Assembly (NCBI GenBank): GCA_964396025.1
Contig: CAYNBT010000002.1
Span: 1 to 64,000, forward strand
DNA length: 64,000 nt
Origin: CAYNBT01 sp964396025
GTDB lineage: Bacteria; Patescibacteriota; WWE3; UBA101185; UBA10185
Reading direction: 5' to 3'
The notes under the pieces were generated by a model. It saw nothing but the letters and a program-made list of their open reading frames with translations, searched no databases and was not told where the DNA came from. A program made the translations under genes and the position numbers. Shown piece by piece: positions 60,455 to 64,000 of the stretch; position 1 is the stretch's first letter; each line of letters begins with the position of its first letter.

Positions 60455-61525
60455 ATGACTCAATCAAATAACACACAATTTTTATTTAAAGAATTGGAAG
60501 TACTTTCTAAAAAACTGGAAGGTGCTACCAAGATGCCTGATGACTTGAAAGAACGCGCTGGGCAGATGTTGGAGCGGCTTAATAGGTTGGCTGAAAGTGG
60601 TTCCTACAATGCTTCAATAGACACAATGTCTCGATATATAGAGACTATCACCTCAATTCCATGGGGAGTTACAACAGAAGACAAACTTGATCTAGCTTTG
60701 GCAAAAGAGCGTTTGGATGCAAATCATTATGGTATGGAGACCGTAAAAGAAAGAATCATGGAATACTTGGCCACGGTGATATTACTTAAGCAGCGTGGGC
60801 AGGATGCTATTGCCAAGACACCAGTACTTTTGTTAGTAGGTTTGCAGGGCGTTGGAAAAACAACATTAGCAATCTCATTGGCAGAAGCTCTTGAACGTAA
60901 GTTTGTACGTGTGGCAATGGGTGCAATCGGATCTATTTTGGAAATTCGAGGTAGAAGTAAATCTTATGCCGAAGCAGAGCCGGGGCAGATCGTAAAAGGT
61001 TTAGTTAAAGCAGGAGTGATGAATCCGGTCATCTTACTTGATGAAATTGAGAAGGCAAGCGGTCAAGAAGGAATTCGTTCCGACATCATGGCAACATTAC
61101 TTGAAATCCTTGATCCAAACCAGAATCACGAATTTAGAGATCATTATGTGGATTATCCTGTGGATCTTTCTCAGGTGCTTTTTATTTGTAGTGCAAACAA
61201 CACTGGTACGTTGTCCGCTGCTCTTATGGACAGAATGGAAGTTGTGAAGATGCCTTCCTACACAGATGCTGAAAAAATCGTGATAGCTAGGGACTACGTC
61301 TTTCCAAAAGTGATTGAGAAGAGCGGGCTTAAGGATGAGGAGCTTCAAATTGATCCAAACCTATGGCCGGCTGTAGTGCGCCCGTTTGGTTATGATACTG
61401 GTATCAGAAGTCTAACTAGAACTTTAGAATCAATTTGCCGAAAGGTAGCAAAGGAGCTTGTTGAAGGTAAGACAAAATCAGTTTATATAACAGCTGATAA
61501 TCTTAAGTATTACCTCCCGCATTAA
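60455..61525 (+). CDS. Lon-like AAA+ ATPase lacking N-domain and protease domain
   Basis: 356 residues. The linker TITSIPWGVTTEDKLDLALA is the Lon SLPWG region. AAA+ motifs follow: Walker A GLQGVGKTTLAISLAEALER, VRVAMGAIGSILEIRGRSKS (the Lon GxxDEAEIRGHRRT pore region, altered), Walker B VILLDEIEKA, LLEILDPNQNHEFRDHYVDY with PVDLSQVLFICSANN, MDRMEVVKMPSYT (arginine finger) and GIRSLTRTLE (sensor 2). It stops before the Ser/Lys protease domain, so proteolysis is absent. About 300 N-terminal residues of LonA are also missing. It may be an unfoldase or a partner for another protease. Confidence 0.88.
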   Translation: MTQSNNTQFLFKELEVLSKKLEGATKMPDDLKERAGQMLERLNRLAESGSYNASIDTMSRYIETITSIPWGVTTEDKLDLALAKERLDANHYGMETVKERIMEYLATVILLKQRGQDAIAKTPVLLLVGLQGVGKTTLAISLAEALERKFVRVAMGAIGSILEIRGRSKSYAEAEPGQIVKGLVKAGVMNPVILLDEIEKASGQEGIRSDIMATLLEILDPNQNHEFRDHYVDYPVDLSQVLFICSANNTGTLSAALMDRMEVVKMPSYTDAEKIVIARDYVFPKVIEKSGLKDEELQIDPNLWPAVVRPFGYDTGIRSLTRTLESICRKVAKELVEGKTKSVYITADNLKYYLPH

Positions 61526-61528
61526 CTT

Positions 61529-62053
61529 ATGGAATTTCCAACTACAAGTCAACTAAATGACATTAGAAAGAAGGGGTTTAGACCTGGTGTTGTATCTTGT
61601 ATAGTGCACAATAAAATGCTTTTGCTTTTTTACAAAAGAGAGTATGGGGAATGGCAACTTCCTCAGGGCGGTATTGAAAACGGGGAAAGTATTGAAGATG
61701 CTGTAAATAGGGAAATGCTTGGTGAATTAGGAGCCAACTTAACCGCCAGTTTTCTTAAGCCCTATGAGCTCATAGGTGAAGATGAACTTGTATTTCCAAA
61801 ACAACATCATGGAGTAAAAGAACTTAAGACTGATGAAGGAGAAGACATATTAATGCAAGGCAAGAAATATTACTTTTGCGTTATCAACGTGCCCACAGAA
61901 GATGTTGCTATCACCGAAACCGAATTCGATGACTACTTCTGGCTTCCGTTTGATCAAGCTTTGTACTTGGCTAATCAATCAAAGGCTGTGAATAAGAAGA
62001 AACTTGTTGTGAAGGTTATAACACTCTTAAAGGAGTTGGGATTTATAAATTAA
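61529..62053 (+). CDS. Nudix hydrolase with altered Nudix box
   Basis: 174 residues. GVVSCIVHNKMLLLFYKREY with GEWQLPQGGI leads into the Nudix box GGIENGESIEDAVNREMLGE with LGANL. The consensus GX5EX7REUXEEXGU is met except that the first Glu of EE is Gly (REMLGELG), which removes one metal ligand. QLPQGG resembles RppH/Ap4A-type proteins, acting on RNA 5' ends or dinucleotides. It starts 4 nt after the Lon-like gene and is co-transcribed with the uracil-DNA glycosylase. Confidence 0.87.
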   Translation: MEFPTTSQLNDIRKKGFRPGVVSCIVHNKMLLLFYKREYGEWQLPQGGIENGESIEDAVNREMLGELGANLTASFLKPYELIGEDELVFPKQHHGVKELKTDEGEDILMQGKKYYFCVINVPTEDVAITETEFDDYFWLPFDQALYLANQSKAVNKKKLVVKVITLLKELGFIN

Positions 62054-62056
62054 TCC

Positions 62057-62692
62057 ATGGACAAAAAGAATCAACTTGAGCAAATTACTGCAAACATCCG
62101 AAATTGTAAAAAATGTAGATTATGTGAGACCGCAAAAAACGCAGTACCTGGAGAGGGTAATCTGGATGCTGAAATTGTTTTTATTGGAGAGGCCCCCGGA
62201 GCCACCGAAGATGAGACAGGGCGCCCTTTTGTGGGACGCGCCGGGAGGTTATTGGACAAGCTTTTGCAAGATATCAGTTTAACTAGAGCTGATGTGTGGA
62301 TTGGGAATGTTATTAAGCACCGTCCTCCAGAAAACCGCGACCCCTTGCCCGACGAAATAACAGCGTGTATGCCTTATCTAACTATGCAATTGGCCTTGAT
62401 AAAGCCAAAGCTTGTGGTAACTCTTGGAAGATACGCTATGAACTACTTTCATAAAGATGGAAAGATTTCTAGAGATCATGGGCACGCCATAAGGCAAGCC
62501 CAGTATAGTGTATATCCTTTGTATCACCCCGCGGCTGCTTTAAGGAATCCTAGTGTAGCAAGAGAATTAGTCACAGACTTTAGAAACATTCCAAAGGTTT
62601 TAGAGGATTTAAGAAACTCCTCTTACATTGTTGATTCTGATCCAACAACGCAAGAGTTTATAGATAAAGACCAGTTGGGTTTGGGTATTTAG
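62057..62692 (+). CDS. uracil-DNA glycosylase family 4 (Fe-S)
   Basis: 211 residues. N-terminal CKKCRLC (residues 15-21), the motif A-like IVFIGEAPGATEDETGRPFV, WIGNVIKHRPPENRDPLPDE, a Cys in ACMPYL (near 110) and the catalytic-site segment YPLYHPAAALRNP. The cysteines near both ends of the fold fit the [4Fe-4S] cluster of family 4 enzymes. It removes uracil (from deaminated cytosine) from DNA and starts base excision. It lies in an operon with the Nudix protein and the Lon-like ATPase. Confidence 0.94.
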   Translation: MDKKNQLEQITANIRNCKKCRLCETAKNAVPGEGNLDAEIVFIGEAPGATEDETGRPFVGRAGRLLDKLLQDISLTRADVWIGNVIKHRPPENRDPLPDEITACMPYLTMQLALIKPKLVVTLGRYAMNYFHKDGKISRDHGHAIRQAQYSVYPLYHPAAALRNPSVARELVTDFRNIPKVLEDLRNSSYIVDSDPTTQEFIDKDQLGLGI

Positions 62693-62718
62693 GAAAAGAA
62701 TGTTAAATTTAATGCGTT

Positions 62719-64000
62719 ATGAAATTTATTACAGATAAGTTTATGTCGTTGGCACCTCAGCCACAACTGAAGATTATAAAACTAGGGAGTGATGTTGGCG
62801 CTACCAAAAACATGACTGTTTATGAGTGCGGCGACGATATCATTATTGTTGATTGCGGTATTGGATTCCCCGATTCTGATTTACCCGGTGTGGATGTGGT
62901 TATTCCCGATATTACCTATCTCTTGGAAAGAAAAGATCGCATAAGAGGCTTATTCGTTTCGCATGGTCATGAAGATCATTTTGGAGCAATACCTTACCTG
63001 ATTGATCAACTCATGAACGTCACAATCTATGCCAATGACCTGGTACAAGGATTTCTAAAGCTCCGTTTAGAGGATCGTGGCATCACCGAGGGAGTTAGTT
63101 TTGTACTGCTTAAAGCAGGTATGGAAGATATAAACTTAGGTAACTTCAAAATTTCTACCTTTAGAGTAAATCACTCTGTTCCTAATTCTTTAGGTTTCGC
63201 TATCAAAACGCCGCAAGGTGTGGTTTTGCATATTGCCGATTATAAAATCGATTGGTCGCCGGTGCTTGATGAACCTATTGAACTAGATAAAATTGCAGAA
63301 TATGGGGACAATGGTGTTTTATGTTTGCTTTCTGATTGTTTGGGCGTAACGCATGAGGGTTATTCCAAGTCAGAGCAAACCTTGGCTCCCACTCTTGATC
63401 TTTTGTTTGAAAAAGCAACGGGGAAGCAGATATTTATAACTACGATTTCTTCTAACATTTCCAGAATGCATCAAGTCATTAGTTCTGCCATAAAAGTTGG
63501 GCGCAAAGTGGTTTATGTTGGTAGATCTATTAAACAAAGTGCCGAAGTTGCAAAAGGTTTGGGATATCTTCCGTTTTCTGATGATGTGATTGTAGATTTG
63601 AGACACATAGATAATTATGATCCAAGCTCCTTGGTTGTAATCATAGCTGGTTGTTATGGTCAACAAGGATCTGCATTACATAGGCTTAGCCAAGGTGAGC
63701 ATAAGCAATTCTCTTTAAATCAAGGCGATTACGTGATATTTTCCGCAGATCCTGGTCCACCAAGCTCTTATGAACCTGTTGAAGCTGTTTTGCATTATCT
63801 TACTGTTGCAGGTGCTGAGGTGATTTATAGTCAAATTCAAGAGAACTTGCATGTCTCTGGTCACGGTATGCGCGGTGACTTACAAACCGTTTCTGCACTT
63901 ACCAAGGCCAAATACTATATTCCTATTGGTGGAACAGCGGCTAAGATGCGTGCTTATGCACACATGGTAGAGGAGTTTGGTGTTAAGAGAGAAAATGTTT
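62719..64000 (+). CDS. rnj: ribonuclease J, 3' end beyond the window
   Basis: At least 427 residues, running open to the window edge. Metallo-beta-lactamase core: VYECGDDIIIVDCGIGFPDS, DITYLLERKDRIRGLFVSHG, HGHEDHFGAIPYL (HxHxDH), VNHSVPNSLGFAIKT, VLHIADYKID (Asp ligand). The beta-CASP part shows IFITTISSNISRMHQVISSA and GRKVVYVGRS. Near the edge NLHVSGHGMRGDLQ supplies the late His. RNase J has 5'-3' exo- and endonuclease action on mRNA and rRNA. An internal ATG at 62743 could be the start; TTTAAT (62707-62712) is 6 nt before 62719. Confidence 0.95.
   Translation, partial: MKFITDKFMSLAPQPQLKIIKLGSDVGATKNMTVYECGDDIIIVDCGIGFPDSDLPGVDVVIPDITYLLERKDRIRGLFVSHGHEDHFGAIPYLIDQLMNVTIYANDLVQGFLKLRLEDRGITEGVSFVLLKAGMEDINLGNFKISTFRVNHSVPNSLGFAIKTPQGVVLHIADYKIDWSPVLDEPIELDKIAEYGDNGVLCLLSDCLGVTHEGYSKSEQTLAPTLDLLFEKATGKQIFITTISSNISRMHQVISSAIKVGRKVVYVGRSIKQSAEVAKGLGYLPFSDDVIVDLRHIDNYDPSSLVVIIAGCYGQQGSALHRLSQGEHKQFSLNQGDYVIFSADPGPPSSYEPVEAVLHYLTVAGAEVIYSQIQENLHVSGHGMRGDLQTVSALTKAKYYIPIGGTAAKMRAYAHMVEEFGVKRENV

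Overview
The window looks like a chromosome fragment of a candidate-phyla-radiation (Patescibacteria) bacterium with a streamlined, low-GC genome and the standard stop codons (TGA ends many genes, so this is not a UGA-recoding lineage). The signs are unusually short housekeeping proteins (IF-2 497 aa, HrcA 240 aa, PGK 322 aa, TIM 226 aa), a translation cluster stripped of rimP, rbfA, truB and ribF, a 1,030-residue SDR-DUF4012 fusion, tandem FemAB-like proteins, and tight gene packing with many ATGA overlaps. A Microgenomates/Katanobacteria-type lineage is my guess, not a demonstrated placement. A 100-base run of N (27011-27110) marks a scaffold join. I found no insertion sequence, prophage, CRISPR array or rRNA; one tRNA (Cys) is present.

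Layout. 1-6.3 kb: ribosomal protein bL25, an SDR-DUF4012 surface protein, a Wzz-like protein, RNase H and a nucleotidyltransferase. 6.2-10.3 kb: heat-shock genes (hsp20, groES-groEL) with CIRCE operators, a small SD-led orphan operon, and tRNA-Cys. 10.3-21 kb: cell-surface and polysaccharide genes (PEGA/SH3 protein, O-antigen-ligase-like protein, UbiA-type prenyltransferase, WecA/TagO-type transferase, GT2), tatD and small membrane proteins. 21-33.4 kb: DNA repair and RNA modification (RmuC, two UvrD-type helicases, KsgA, SpoU methylase) mixed with wall genes (two FemAB, G5-3D protein, DD-carboxypeptidase), a cyclophilin cut by the gap, and a probable structured RNA beside the gap. 33.4-36.3 kb: thioredoxin, GAPDH and three SD-led orphan genes. 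36.4-41.7 kb: a tight operon pgk-ferredoxin-miniature AFOR-tpiA-LCP-holA-sortase. 41.7-45.4 kb: a convergent sortase-substrate candidate at the end of an rpsT-pilN-pilO-like operon, then murJ. 45.4-51.3 kb: lepA, then CIRCE-controlled hrcA-grpE-dnaK-dnaJ. 53.2-59.4 kb: nusA-infB, a degenerate DHH protein, rpsO, pnp. 59.5-64 kb: a zinc-ribbon membrane protein, a protease-less Lon ATPase, a Nudix protein, a family-4 uracil-DNA glycosylase and RNase J (cut by the window end).

How it works together. HrcA at 47.3 kb has three matching operators in the window (hsp20, groES, its own promoter), giving a complete small heat-shock regulon. Most housekeeping genes lack Shine-Dalgarno sequences and instead start 6-7 nt after a TANNNT -10 box, which predicts leaderless mRNAs. 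A minority (hsp20, dnaK and several orphan genes) have strong SDs. The strongest candidate for something new is the glycolytic operon, where a one-cluster ferredoxin and a 302-residue aldehyde:ferredoxin-oxidoreductase-like protein, about half normal size, sit between phosphoglycerate kinase and triosephosphate isomerase. The protease-less Lon and the orphan genes sharing a CTATAG/-35 promoter element come next.
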